In this document: in pieces, positions 11,320-23,199 of the stretch
How positions within the stretch are numbered: the stretch's first letter is position 1
How the letters are laid out: each line of letters opens with the position of its first letter
DNA from: Poa pratensis
Taxonomy: Eukaryota; Streptophyta; Magnoliopsida; Poales; Poaceae
DNA: 64,000 bases
Direction of reading: 5' to 3'
NCBI GenBank assembly: GCA_947311845.1
Contig: CAMZMU010000081.1
Span: 6,152,551 to 6,216,550 of the forward strand
The notes under the pieces: model-generated
The model's database searches: none
Told to the model about the DNA's origin: nothing
Seen by the model: the letters and a program-made list of their open reading frames with translations, nothing else
Translations under genes and position numbers: made by a program

Positions 11320-12597
11320 AACAGCCAGGATGGACAGAGCCATACATGGCATATTTAAGTCGCGGAGTGCTGCCGGACGATGAAATTGAGGCGCGCAAAA
11401 TCATACGACGATCAAAGGCCTATACAATCATCAACAACGAATTATACAAGCGCAGCGTGTCAGGAGCATTCCAAAGATGTGTCTCACCAGAAGAGGGACG
11501 AAAAATCTTGCACGAAATTCATTCAGGCGATTGTGGCCATCATGCTTCGTCAAGATCTTTGGTGGCAAAGGCGTTCCGACATGGATTCTTCTGGTTAACA
11601 GCATTAGCAGACGCAGAGCAAATTGTCAGAGTGTGCGATGGATGTCAAAGATACGCTAGGCAAGATCATATGCCAGCCAAGCACTTCGCACAATACCCAT
11701 CACATGGCCTTTTGCCGTATGGGGTTTTGACATGGTAGGGCCTTCAGACGGTCTTCAAACGGAAAAACTCACCTCTTAGTCATGGTGGACAAATTCACAA
11801 AGTGGATAGAAGCAGAACCTGTGGGAGATTGCGAGGCTGAAACAGCAGTCAAGTTCTTGAAGAAGGTCATATTCCGCTTCGGTTACCCCCATAGTATCAT
11901 TACAGACAATGGGAGCAACACCTCTGAAGGGGCTACACAGATATTTTGCGCAGACAATGGGATAAGATTGGACCTCACGTCAGTAGCACACCCGCAGAGC
12001 AATGGACAAGCTGAGCGAGCTAACCAGGAAATTCTCCATGGAATTAAGCCGCGCCTTATTGAAAAGGTCGAAGCATCTCCAGGATGTTGGGTGGAAGAAC
12101 TGCCAGCAGTACTGTGGAGCTTAAGAACAACCCCTAACAGATCCACAGGATTTACACCATATTTCATGGTCTATGGAGCAGAAGCAGTCATGCCCAGCGA
12201 TATCATACATGATTCACCAAGAGTTGCGGCTTACATCGAGACAGATAATGAGATAGCTCGGCAAGACTCGGTGGACACATTAGAAGAGGTTAGAGACTTG
12301 GCAGCATCAAGGTCAGCAGTATATCAACAAGACTTGCGACGCTATCATGCCAGACGCATCAAAACCCGCACCTTTCAAGAAGGCGACCTAGTACTGCGAC
12401 TTAAACAAGATCACAAGGGAATGCATAAGCTGTCCTCTCCATGGGAAGGACCCTACATCATCAGCAAGAAGCTAAACAATGGGTCGTACTACCTGCTGGA
12501 TGTAAGGGAAGAAAGCAGCGAACGCCATGATTTCGAGGATCGTCTCGAGGCACCTCGCCCTTGGAACGTCGCACACCTGCGACCGTACTATACATAA
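11320..12597 (+). pseudogene. Integrase of Gypsy element B
   Basis: The H2C2 zinc-binding module is visible (GDCGHHASSRSLVAKAF ... CDGCQRYA) in 11346-11738. A frameshift near 11700 separates it from the catalytic core in 11782-12597, which shows VDKFTKWIEAEP, SIITDNGSN, and HPQSNGQAERANQEIL with the catalytic acidic residues. The C-terminal part has LRTTPNRSTGFTPYFMVYGA and ends PWNVAHLRPYYT, the usual end of this polyprotein. The residues after TDNG depart from the family pattern. The role in the family is insertion of cDNA into the genome. Confidence 0.82.
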
Positions 12598-12684
12598 GAA
12601 AAGGCTAATCAGAGCCAAGCATCATCCTTTCCAGCTTTATAGCTGAGTATCATCACAGCCACTCAGGGCTAGAACTTCAACTTT

Positions 12685-12900
12685 GGTCGCCACCTAGGCG
12701 CGACCTATGCAACATCTGATCGCCACCCAGGCGCGATCGACCCTTGTATCAGAAACCGGCTGCCACCTAGGCGCGGCCGTAAACTTTGTATCATCTCTGG
12801 TCGCCACCTAGGCGCGACCGACCCCATGTATCACCATGGATCGCCACCTACGCGCGATCCAACCCTATGTATAACACTCGGTTGCCACCTAGGCGCGACC
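12685..12900 (+). repeat. Six-copy hairpin repeat array in the 3' region of element B
   Basis: Six copies of a 21- to 23-bp inverted-repeat word, consensus GGTCGCCACCTAGGCGCGACC, lie at 12685, 12718, 12758, 12799, 12838 and 12880, spaced 33-42 bp apart. Each forms a stem of about 6 bp around a CCTAGG-containing loop. Stem changes are matched on the other arm in copies 2 and 5 (GATCGC/GCGATC), and copies 3 and 6 keep a G-U pair in plus-strand RNA. The spacers differ. The array follows the integrase stop by about 90 bp. Its function is unknown. Confidence 0.85.
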
Positions 12901-13543
12901 TTATGTGTCATCATAATCAAAGCTTATCATAGCTTAGCCTATCATGGCAATATCATTATGTTTCTTGGGGTCTTTGTTACCCTGAAACAGCCGATTTATT
13001 GGCAATTATCAAATTTACCTTAAGTTGGATTGCTACTCGCATTATGTGGCCAAAGTACTGGGGTGTGGCGTCAATCGAGCTTGATTGCCTATCATGGCCG
13101 CTCTCGACCCTGAACACACATGTTCCTAGGAAATACTGAGTCGCGCGAGTGCCCACTTAAGGATTCAGATGGCCTAACTAGAGGTCGATGTACTGCTTAT
13201 AGTACGGCAACACCAATTACAATTACTTGTACTTAACAATTGTTTTATTCATGATATCAAGTTACAGGTGATGACCTTCAGAGTTCTCTGAGAAGAATTG
13301 AGATGATTACCACATAACATCCTCTCAATCCTTGGGGGCTACATCATATTATCATCAAAAATTTGAAGATAGATCGTCATCAAGTTCTGAAGCTATCAGG
13401 ATACTCTAACAAAGAAGCTCACGAAGTCAGATGATCTTCCAGGTGCGAGTCAAGGCCAAACTGCACAATTATAAGTCGCGAAACAAGGAAAAGCGCGGCC
13501 TAAACATTCAAGATCAAGAAATACTATGAAGTTCAGGCCACGC
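12901..13543 (+). other. 3' untranslated part of element B
   Basis: No coding frame of note. It runs from the hairpin array to the polypurine tract. TTGGGGGCTACATCAT at about 13333 and CTTGGGGGCTAA at 13544 are two similar G-rich words; only the second abuts the LTR. Confidence 0.5.
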
Positions 13544-14069
13544 TTGGGGGCTAATGTCGGGGGAATACTTTCTGGATTAACCCGCGGCCCAGTGCGACTT
13601 AACTTACTCGCACGGACAAAGGCCCACTTGGGAGCAAGCCCAATATTGAACCGCCATAAGGGGAAAGATCTAGAAGACATATCCCGGAGGACGTGAAGAC
13701 CAAGTAGTCTCCGAGTAGGCCTCTGTGGATGTATTCCTTATGGGGAAGTTTCCTTTTGTAACCTAGCGAGCCTCTGTGTATATAAAGAGGACTCGCAGGA
13801 CTTAGAGCGGGTCAAGCTATCAAGCCCAAACCCTAGCTCATACGGCGAGTACCAGATCGGATCGCCTCCATTGTAACACCTCGATTATCATATCAATACC
13901 AATCTAGGGTAGGCAGGAAGTAGGTCTTTTACCTCACATTGAGGGGGCCGAACCTGGGTAAATCTGTGTTGATCTTTGTTCCTGCGATCCCAAGCTCGGA
14001 GATGCTTGACTCGCGTAATCCCACACCTACGAAGTCATCTATGACACCTGACGTGACAAACCCACGACA
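13544..14069 (+). repeat. Polypurine tract and 3' LTR of element B
   Basis: CTTGGGGGCTAA (13544-13554) serves as the polypurine tract immediately before the LTR. The LTR begins TGTCGGGGGAATAC at 13555 and ends CCCACGACA at 14069, so 515 bp with matching TGTCG/CGACA ends. It contains a TATA-like box and a plausible transcript start region. The following five bases are GTCTG; no partner TSD is found because the 5' end of the element is lost. Confidence 0.82.
13778..13786 (+). promoter_or_regulatory. TATA box of the element B LTR
   Basis: GTATATAAA lies about 225 bp inside the LTR, upstream of an AAGAGGACTCG region that would hold the transcript start. This is the normal position for the U3/R junction of a plant LTR promoter. 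Confidence 0.55.
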
Positions 14070-17000
14070 GTCTGTAGTCCCCTCCTGGAACAAGGATGTG
14101 ACAGTCACAATTTCTTTGTTTAACTCTGCAGAGCTGCACCACATTACCCAACAGCAGCCTGGCTCTTTATGCTCTCTCCGCACACCATTTGTGCTATAGC
14201 CAGAACTCAGGGCAACAAGTCATGTGGAGTCGCTTCCCCGCACAACGCATATCCGCCCATTTGTGACGCGACTGGTAACTAAGACCATTAGCCCGCCACC
14301 CCTCCCGAGCTTCTATTCCAGTCACTCCGTCGAGTGGGAAGGTCACGCGCTTCCACGCAGTTGGCCGCCGCAACGGACGCAACCAGGTAATAGCCTGCCG
14401 AGGATATGCGAACGAGGGAAGAAACCTCTGACTAGCCCATCCATAGTGAATCTGTTGGCTGATGCTTCGATACGGCGCTAGGATCACTGGGCCATGGGTT
14501 ATTAATCCTAGGTATATACTTTCCCGTACAATGGAACCTCCACCACAACATCAAACCGTGGTTCCACTGCCAGCCAACCATATACATACATAGCAATTCA
14601 CATCATTCGAAAATAGGTTTTTCTTTTTCATGCAATAATAAACATAGTACTTTGCAATTACTTTGATAAAAATAATCAATCGAGGACATGCAAGTTGGAA
14701 CTTGCCTTGAGACTGACAGGTAGTGCAGTCTAAAGCTTCCAACGAATTGGGACCCTCGTGTTCTGAAAATCAACATCATTGTCTATATGAGACAATGTTT
14801 GAAAACCAAATAGATGCTATTATGCATAGGATGCAATGCTTTTTCCCTCAGAAATTTATTGAAAGTATTGATAATGATTTTTAAATGGTCTTTCATTCAG
14901 ATTTTTATTTAGGATGAGTGACATGACAGTCATGATATAGTTCAAATTATACTTTGAACTTAACACATAATTTTCCCATATTATTTTCTTTGAAAATAAT
15001 TTAAATTATTTCAAAGTCATTTCCACTTAAGGATCATTTGAAATTTTACTGCAACAAATAGTTTTCAATAAATCAAGTAGACATTTTATTTGGATCCCTT
15101 ATTTTCTGCTGATGTTTGTGGATATTTTTATATTATTTATAGGATTTTATTTGAATTTATAGCAAGTTTTGAAGTTTGGAAATTTCATAATTTCATAATT
15201 TTACAAATAGACCCCTGGGTCAACTCTGGTTGAACCAGCTCAAAAATTTGGACTCGGGTCCGGTCAACTGACCGAGCCACACCCTTCTCTTCCTCACTCG
15301 CAAGAGCCCGAGCTCGAGCTCCCCTGGCTCCCGCGTCGCCTGCGGCGTCGCCGCCTCACTCCGGCTAGCTCCGGCCATCTCCGCCGCCGTGGTCTGGGGC
15401 AAAATGACCCCCACGCTCTGCTCTACCTTTCTGCCAGGCGATTCATGCCTCGCCTCCTCTCGCGGTCACACGCAACCCAACCCTAGGGTTAGGGTTCCAG
15501 TGCTTGCTGAGCACCATCGACTCCTCCTCCGGCGTGTTCACTGTGGCTGGGCGCAGAGCTCAACCTCTGTGCCGCCATGGTGCGGTGGTGCTGGTCCACG
15601 ACCTCCATGAGCCCCCTCCAACGGTTGCGCGAGTACTGCCTCGCCGCCGTGGAGCTACGGCCATGGACGCACGGTAAGATCCTTTTCCTCCCTCTCTTCT
15701 CCTTCTCCTAGTACCTCTACTCGATCTAGATGCTTCTGGACTTCGGATTAACCATATGTTCCTCTGTTGGTTAGGTTCTTGATGAACAGATGCTGATTCT
15801 TGATGATTTACTCCTTTATGTGCACTGTCTACCTATTGTGCACCAAGAATGAGTTGAATGGTGTAGATCTATCTTGTTTAGATCCATCCATTGCCTCTGG
15901 ATTTATTGTTGGGAGCATTTCTTGCTCACAGATGAAGAAAATCTTTTTAGAAAAATTATATCTGAGCTAGAACTAGTATAACTTGAACTAGCTGTGATGA
16001 TTCAATGATTTAAATGGATTTTAGACTTGTGTGGCTTGCTGTGATGCCTCTCTGAGAGTTACACAGTAGCTAGCTTGTCTAGAATGTTTTTTTATGCTTT
16101 CCTGTGCTTCTTCCATGTGTACAGATGTGCAAAGCACAGTTAATCCAGCTCTGCTGGTTCACTGCCTTGTGTATTTTGAAAATAAGAACAGATACTATAC
16201 TGCTGCCTTTTTCCCTTTGTCCCTGTATGCTCAAACAAAAACTAAATCAATCAACTGCACTTCCTTTCTTCTCTCTTTCCTATTTTCTGCAAAGAACAGA
16301 TACTCTCTGTATTGCAAACTTTTCTACAGCACCCTACCTTGCTTAGCAAGGTTCTGTTAAGAACAGATGCTGAATAATTCTCTCTAGCATGGTTCTGTCA
16401 ATTACAGAACCTGCTGGGTCTCTCTCTAGCTTTAAAAATCAACCTGCTGTTGCTGAGCAGCTAGAGCTTCTAGAAAAACTCTGATCTTGCTCCAAGGTTC
16501 TACCTTCTTCTCCTTGCTGCTTCAATTTTCATAGAGTGTATTTGCTAGCTGAAATGGCTTGTGGTGGATGGATTAGGTGATCTCCATGAGTAGAGATTGG
16601 TTGTGCTTGTTCTTGTGGAAGAACAGATGGAAATGTCTACTGGATGTGCTGATGGTTGTGCTCTGTGTGTGTTATGGTTGCTGTGACTTGTGTGTGCTGG
16701 TGGTTGCGGCTTGGGTATGTATTTATACAAATTTGAGCACTCCTGTGCTTGTGACACCAGGATAAATGGCTGTGGTGACTCACCTGCTTGCAGTGGCCCA
16801 CTTCTACCTCGAGTTGCCTTATTTGACCAGTTTTGCACTTCTTTTCACCTAGGAGATCAACTCACTGCTGCAGCAGAGCAGTTCATCTCCCCCAGGTGAT
16901 AACTATGAGTCATTCTTGACTCATTGATCCTATCTTGATCCAGATATTTGTGTGGAAATGCTTGGCTGTGAATAGAAAGGTTTATGATAGTCGGTTTGAG

Positions 17001-18127
17001 ATGATTAAACTCAAGTGTCTGGCCAATTAAGCTGATTGCTAGCTTAATAAGTGGGATTAGGATCCATTTGCCTAATCAATTGGCAAATGTGATACCATAA
17101 TTTGTGGGCTAAGGTTTTATTTGCTTACTGGTTTAATTTTGGGGAATGCATTTTATCTGCTGCTTTATCTTTTGAAAGATCAAGATCATATGCTCAAGAC
17201 AGCACTTGTTGCCTAAGATTTCAGTTGCATTAATTTTCCTAAGTGCTGCAATTATGCCTTTGCCCCTCTTTGTTGCCTTCAGATTAAAAGAGCATGATCC
17301 AAATGATCAGTCCCTTCTGTTGCCTTGGATGATTTGCAATACTCCCTAATTTAGCCTAATTGAACCTCAGTTTTAATTAGGCTAAAACCAGGTTTCAAAA
17401 CAGTAACATGCCAGCACCAAATGGTGTTGGCAACATTTTAACCATAACCCCAAATTCTACTTGTTTGTGTTGTTTATTTTGCAGGTTAGAAGATGAAGAA
17501 AACATGAAGATTTAGTTTAGGAATTTTAGTACTGTTTTTGTATTCTTTCAAATGTTGTAAGAATATTTGTAATGAAGTCTTGTAAATTAATTGTGTTGAT
17601 CATTTGTATAATTTGTATCCCATTGTTTCCTTCACATTTGAGTTTATGATACAATATAATTCTTGTATCTGTATTCCTTTAGAAATTCTTTTGTAATTAT
17701 TTGTATATATATTTGTGATGTGGAGATAATAAGATGACTCTATTATTTGAGATGAATTCATCACAATCTTGTGATTTTTATATATTGTATTACTGTGATA
17801 TGTGTGTATAGAAAGATTTAGGAAAGAATAGAATTGTTTTAAACTTAAGATTATTTCAAATTTCCTTTTGAAATCAAATGAAATCAAATGATTGTGTTGG
17901 AGAAGTACTAACAAAGGTTTTGAAAATATGTCGTAGGGTTTATCGACACCTCTCGACTATCTGTCAATGTCTGACTCCCAGAACATCGACACTCGTCTGG
18001 AATCAACCCTCGATTCATTTTAAAACAAAAGTGCGAAAATTTTCCAGATTTTACCAAAAGATGCATGAATGCACAAATGCAATTCCTATTTCTACCCTCT
18101 CGAGTCCTATAACTGCGGGGTGTTACA
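14070..18127. other. Non-coding remainder of the composite insertion
   Basis: About 4 kb without a credible gene. A GC-rich section (15240-15690) holds a telo-box-like word (CCCTAGGGTTAGGGTT at 15482) and short spurious ORFs. 15700-18060 is AT-rich with many TTCTGTT/ACAGAT words. The end at 18127 (GGGGTGTTACA) is the terminus of the outer insertion. It may be one long LTR or a non-autonomous internal domain; I cannot decide which. Confidence 0.4.
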
Positions 18128-18892
18128 ACGATGGTGCTGCGACACTACTGGCAGCTCACCCCCGAGCAACGCGTCAATGCCCAGTGGGTCCCGGAGTACA
18201 ACGAAGACATGTACGCCGAGGAACTCAATCGCTAGGACGTCCCGGGGGCGCCGCCACTTGACAAGAACACGACGGGGCGCGAGGTCTTCTAGGGTGTGCC
18301 GGGGCGCACACTCCAGGATGTGATGGCGCACATCGCCGCTCGCAGCCCACCCATGGTTTCTCCCTCCACAGCGTTTGTTCCTCCGCCGCCGCAGTCGAGC
18401 CGCTGGGCGCCGAGGAGGATGGCGTCTTCTTCCTCGTGCACCCTCTCTTTTTCTCCGCGCTCGACATCCGGGGGCGCATCATCATCGACGCCGCGCGCTG
18501 CCAAGAAGTAGGTGAAAGAGGAGCCGCACACGGCACCACCACGGCGCACGGGCGGCATCGTCATCGGAGGGGGGCACGCACCTTCATCTCCGACGGCGAA
18601 GAAGCAGCAGACGGAGGTGCATCAGATGATGCGCCTGCAAGAGGCGACGCGAGACCCGGAGGCCGACCTCGAGGACACCCCCGGGCTGAGCCAGGTGCTC
18701 CAGGACTCGATGAACAACGTGTCATCGCTGTCAGACCGCGACGCCATGGCGTGGTCGCTGAAGGAGCACATCAAGGCGACGGGGGCGCCCTTCTTCGACC
18801 TCACGGCGACGACGATGAGGCAGGGCCCAGCGGGCAGTAGACTAGGATTAGATTTAAATTTGTTCAAATTTGTAAATTTTCCTAAATATTGA
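18128..18892 (+). pseudogene. Uncharacterised element-borne gene, 3' half
   Basis: After the second ACGAT the frame resumes with VLRHYWQLTPEQRVNAQW, matching HYWRELTQEDRADPRW in the copy at 39757-40507, then AEELNR, PGAPPLDKNTTGRE and SRWAPRR, each with a counterpart there. Three in-frame TAG codons fall in the first 390 bases (after AEELNR, after GREVF and after PRAAKK). The C-terminal part (PHTAPPRRTGGIVIGGG ... SLSDRDAMAWSLKEH) is open to a stop at 18892. No known domain is recognised. The stops and the 9.8-kb insertion make it dead. Confidence 0.72.
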
Positions 18893-20816
18893 GTGAATTT
18901 TGTTATATTTCGAGTTTAAACGTCGGTGCAAAAAATCCTGTTGACACCGCGAGGGGGGAATGGGGTCAGGATGTAGGCGGACGGGCCGCCAGGCTTTCCG
19001 CTCCGATACGCTTCGTCTGTGAAGGCTAATCAGCTGATTAGCGGCTTCCGCCTCAACCTGCTGGTCTGCCAGCGGATACCAGCGGACAGAGCGGACAAAG
19101 TAGCTGCTACTGCTACTAGCATGCAGAGTTAAAAATCGATCGATCAGGACACACGTTTGGACCTGACGTAGATGCATTTCACAGGTAGCTTTGCTTGGGC
19201 GAGCAGACCAGGTAGTACAAAATTGCTAGTTAAACAATTATACACAAATAAAATTTGAACATCGATCCATTACTGGAAATCTACACTGGAAGCCACACAG
19301 AGGCACATGGATATCAATAGTAATCCTTGAGACAAATGTCTGGATGAAATATCAAAAATGTCTGGCAGGTAATTACCTAGGCAGGAAACGAGAGCATACA
19401 TAGAATCAATCAAAGTATTCTCCAGATGTATGATTCTTTTTTTTTTGAAAGCCTGCGTACATCCGAAGGTACCACATACAAGTATGGAGTACAAACAAGA
19501 ACAAGAACAGAAAGCCTACGCAGGGGAACAGGCCTGGATCAAGCACCAGCGACAGCGCCGGCGAAGAGGAAGAAGACCGCTGACCTCCACCTTGCCACAG
19601 CCCAAGGGCACCTCCTTCTTGAAGATCGCCGCAGAGCCCGTCCGCCGCAAGCAGCGGAGCTTATGCCGTTGAACGAGTACGGCGAGCACCCATCACTCCA
19701 ACACCACCACCTTGCCGCAGCCGTCTTCTTCCGCAGCGCCGGCAGAAGCCGCAGGCCAAGCCCAGCATTCTTAGTAGACAAGATTTATCACTAGTCATGA
19801 GGCCTACACCAAGGGTACATAGTTGCCACCAGCAGCTTGCGCAATCAAGATTTAATATCAGGCTTCAGTGGATCACCGGCTTCAGCGGCTACGCTCTCAA
19901 TTGTACTCCCTCATGTTGCTCCATCCAACTCATGTTGCTGCCCCGATGAAGTTGCTACAGTAGTGTCATTGTACTCCCTCCTGCATGTGCAAGAATGTAA
20001 CCATTACATTTTGACCAGATTTGTTCTGCAAACTAGTAAAGTGTTGTCAGCTAATGAAACATAGATTGTGTTTGCACAAATGTAACGCTTAGCCAGGAGA
20101 GAAGGTGCTCTTGCCGGTCTTACTTTCTCACTGCTTGCTAGTGAGTAGGGAAATTATAATATTTGGTCAATTCCAAATCATTTATGTACTGTATGGGACA
20201 TAATCATATAATGTTATTTCTAGACTGTAAATGTACAACACTAGTTACAGACATATGTCAACCTAATGTGCAGTGCATGATTGACGAATGAAAGCACAGT
20301 TTGAAGTAGCACAGACAACCTCAATATGATCAGCCAATACAGCAAGAAAGTATGTTTTCCTACTGGTGTTTATTTACAAAGGTTGCTCTACAATACAAAC
20401 CAGAACTGCCATGGATCATGACAATTTACAAATTCTTACAGACCTGCACCTTCTATTAGATCATTCTCGCTCCACCATGTAGCTGGCTGAATTAGCATCT
20501 GGGTTCCCTACAATTTATGACAAAGGCAATTAAAATCAATTGCTTGAGAAATAATCTTTATGGATCATGATAAAATCAAACAGCTAAGTCCTGGAAGCTT
20601 GATTCCAATAATCTCGTCTACAAGACCATGTACACACCTTTGACTTGATGGGCAGCGGTTTCTTCATGGCACTCACTTACTAGGTAGAACACCAAGCATT
20701 CTTCCTCTTCGACATCTTTACTGATTGGTTTAGGGTCTAAAGAATTGAAAGATGATCAAGTTAGTAACAAAATTATTATTCTACTACTCTATTCAGAAAA
20801 CACTTACCGGCAACCT
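18893..20816. other. Intergenic DNA, no supported gene
   Basis: 18900-18960 is the AT-rich 3' flank of the split gene. 19010-19090 holds imperfect palindromes (AATCAGCTGATTAG). A run of ten T at 19437-19446 may be the tail of a minus-strand retroposed sequence. 19540-19790 is a GC-rich island with overlapping ORFs on both strands and no recognisable protein. 19830-20816 is AT-rich and may include the 3' untranslated part of the BED gene. Confidence 0.4.
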
Positions 20817-22881
20817 TTAGCCAATCTCATATGGCGATGGTGTAGATGCACGCATTTTTGCAACCATCTCGTGCATGCTACTTCTTGTCTCACAATTTCT
20901 TAGATGCCTGCGGATGTGGTTAGTCCCGGAACTTTTTGAGGCTGGAAAGACTTCATTGCAGTGCTTGCATTTCCCTTCCACAAGTTTTCCATGTTCATAT
21001 ATAGGAATGAAGTCTTTCCACAACAGGGATTTCAGTTTTCGAGGTCGATGCCGGGTGATGTCAGCCCCAACACGTGGCAGATTTGGAGATGGGAAATGCA
21101 CAGTTACATTATTTGGTACTGAAGGGGACATTCTCTTCCTCAATGCTGCCACTCTCGCAAACATGCCGATCGAAGATCCAACCAATTTCGCTTGCGGCGA
21201 GCTCATGGGCTGTTGGTTCTTCTTGCTCATTTCTTTTGCCATATCCTCAGATCTCTTCCTCTTCTTCAACTTAATCTCATTTGCTAGGAGAATTTGCTTG
21301 CCTATCTCAGCTTTGTGGCAAGGGAACTTAAGCACCAATTCTGGGTAGATAAAATCCCCTTCCTTGAGGTAACAGGCATCAATGGTCGTTTCATCGGCAT
21401 CAAGGAGGGTGACGCGGTTCTCCTCAGGATACAGGAGTATTGAGCCCTTGTACTTTGGCTTCTGATATTTGTGGTGCATCAGTGTATAGTAAGAGGCACA
21501 CCACCTCAAAGGACAAGTGACCTTGCTTGATGGCTCCCCTACGTCAACAAGCACTTGGCCCTTCACGACATCACTTCTCTTCTTTTTATTCACTTTCTTT
21601 TCCTGCAACTGCACCTTTTCTGACTCAGCCTCTTCCTCTGCAGCAGCCAGCAAATGCTGTTGTTTGGCGCCACATGGCAAATGGGGCTGCTGCTGTGCAT
21701 CACTGAACAACTTCTCTTGCTTGATTTGCTGAAATTCACTTCTCTTCCTTTTCTTCACTTTCTTTTCCTGCAGCTTCACCTTTTCTGAGTCATCATCTTC
21801 CTCTGCATAAGCCAGCAAATGCTCTTGTTCGGCACCACATGGCAAATGGGGCTGTTGTGCATCAACCGTCAGATGGCTCTTCTTGGCATCACTAACCAGC
21901 TTCTCTTGCTTGATTTGCTGAAGTTCACTTCTCTTACTTTTCTTCACTTTCTTTTCCTGCAGCTTCACCTTTTCTGAGTCATCATCTTCCTCTGCAACAA
22001 CCAGCAAATGCTCTTCAGTCTGATCCTTCTTGATCACTGCATTGGCACCCTCGCTTGTTGGTTCGTCTGTGTCAACCGGCACCTGTGTCTTCTCACTTGT
22101 AAAGGAGGTAACCTGCAACAACATTAACAATGCGTTATTAAGGTTGCAAAAATACCAGTAGATCATATCTGCTATTAAACATCTAGAATAGTGCAGCAAT
22201 TTGATATTGATCATGGAGCGTTCAAAATAATTCCAATCGAGACCCCATACACAAACGCACCATTCAATTCATCTCATGCCCGTCTGCCAACATAATCAGT
22301 AGAACAGTTCTACTAATTATCCTGACTAATTAAAACTAGATAAGATGAAATAGCATTACAAGGCGGAGACAAAAACGATCCATCAAATGTACTGATCTTG
22401 TCAACTATAGAAGTTAATCGCCTGAACAACTTCATGCAATTCAGTCTAGCGTGCCCTGTCGCTTAACCACGTATCATATACGTCAAGTAGATTGGTGAGC
22501 AGATCATATCTCTCAACCAACGAACCAATAGCATAACCATGTCAAAAAAACTTCTGTAGTATAAATACAAAACGATCGCGTCCGGCCAGAAAGGATACGT
22601 ACAATACGAATCCAATAAGCGAAACGGCATTGATCAAGGCAGCTCTGAAACTGCATCAACATGCAGTACACAATGCCAGATCACGACTGTTCCATCGTAT
22701 GAAACTGACCAATTTGTATCGGACAGGATGAATCAGGATGCTAATTGGGGGAGGAGGGAAATCAGACCTGCTCCTTGGTGTCAAGATTCATGTGGGTGCC
22801 GCCGCCCTCGCCAGCCTTCTCCTCTTCCTCCGGTGGATTCTTCTCCCCATCCACCGCTACTGCCTCCACTGAGACTAACAT
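20817..22881 (-). CDS. BED-type zinc-finger protein with internal repeats (two exons)
   Basis: Proposed exons are 22768-22881 and 20817-22112, giving 469 residues; donor CAG|GTCTGA and acceptor TTGTTGCAG|GTTACC join in phase 0. Exon 1 starts at the ATG at 22881 (MLVSVEAVAVDGEKNPPEEE). Residues about 72-223 are three diminishing copies of a charged repeat (HLL..AEEDDDSEKVKLQEKK). Residues about 236-310 (HHKYQKPKYKGSILLY ... DACYLKEGDF) resemble DUF2439, by memory of the family pattern. Residues about 399-447 form a BED finger (CKHCNEVF ... NHIRRHLRNC) with the Cys2/His2 ligands present. BED fingers bind DNA, so a nuclear role is inferred. No hAT transposase core follows, so it may be a host gene or a domesticated fragment. 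The start could lie upstream in the open frame reaching 23172. Confidence 0.7.
21558..22013 (-). repeat. Coding tandem repeats in the BED gene
   Basis: Three direct repeats encode about 63, 55 and 34 residues, each with AEEDDDSEKVKLQEKKV-like sequence followed in the first two by IKQEKL and HLPCGA. DNA similarity between the first two units is high, so the array expanded recently. The 8-residue difference between them comes from KKSHLTVDA versus a shorter QQ-rich link. Confidence 0.8.
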
Positions 22882-23199
22882 CTCTCCGCAGCTGCGCGAC
22901 GCGGAGGGCGCCGAGCGAGCTACGAAGCGAGACGCGAACGAGAGGCCAGGCGTCGGCCGGGGAGCAGGACGATGGGGCTTGACGGTGACAGCTGGAGAGC
23001 AGGACGGCGGCACGCCGGGGAGCAGGATGATGGGGCTTGGCGGCGACGGCCGGGGAACAGAACGGCGGCGACGGCCGGGGAGCAGGACGATGGGGCGATG
23101 GGCGGGGAGTAGGACGGCGGCGACGGCCGGGTAGAGGACGGCAGCCGAGCTCTCTACGCGACGGACGGACATGGACCTTACCAGCTATATGGATGCTTT
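22882..23199. other. GC-rich 5' region of the BED gene
   Basis: Minisatellite-like repetition of GGGGAGCAGGACGATGGGG and GGCGACGGCCGGGGA words between about 22965 and 23135. Open frames on both strands here follow from the composition. It may contain the 5' leader and promoter of the minus-strand BED gene; no TATA box is evident. Confidence 0.5.

Larger units (their letters stand above)
9199..14069 (+). mobile_element. Ty3/Gypsy retrotransposon B, 5'-truncated, with 3' LTR
   Basis: Plus-strand order: a short gag-like piece (9199-9400), pol from the connection region through RT, RNase H and integrase to 12597, a hairpin-repeat array, a 3' untranslated part, a polypurine tract and one LTR (13555-14069). 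No 5' LTR with the start TGTCGGGGG is seen to the left. Most of gag and the protease are missing, since gag-like residues run directly into the pol connection sequence near 9408. Several frameshifts make it non-functional. Confidence 0.82.
8356..18127 (-). mobile_element. 9.8-kb composite insertion (LTR-type ends, contains Gypsy element B)
   Basis: The plus strand begins TGCGGTGACC at 8356 and ends GGGGTGTTACA at 18127, so in minus orientation it starts TGTAACACCCC, a frequent LTR start in grasses. The pentanucleotide ACGAT flanks both ends (8351-8355, 18128-18132). The gene on either side is collinear with its paralog at 39757-40507. Inside lie Gypsy element B (to 14069) and 4 kb of AT-rich non-coding DNA. 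I could not match two full LTRs of the outer element, so its class and orientation are inferred from its ends and TSD. Confidence 0.7.

Noticed and set aside
12685..12900. CRISPR-like array of palindromic repeats with variable spacers
   Set aside because: The repeats vary, there are only six, the context is a plant retrotransposon 3' region and no cas-like gene exists.
15220..15610. Short ORFs with a telo-box nearby as a small gene
   Set aside because: Frames are short on both strands, there is no known protein, and the segment lies in non-coding DNA of the composite insertion.
19426..19794. ORFs in the GC-rich island as a gene
   Set aside because: Both strands are open over the same bases and no motif or splice structure supports either.
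22728..23134. Plus-strand ORFs over the BED gene first exon
   Set aside because: They follow from repetitive GC-rich sequence; the minus-strand exon has a start, a donor and a matching second exon.
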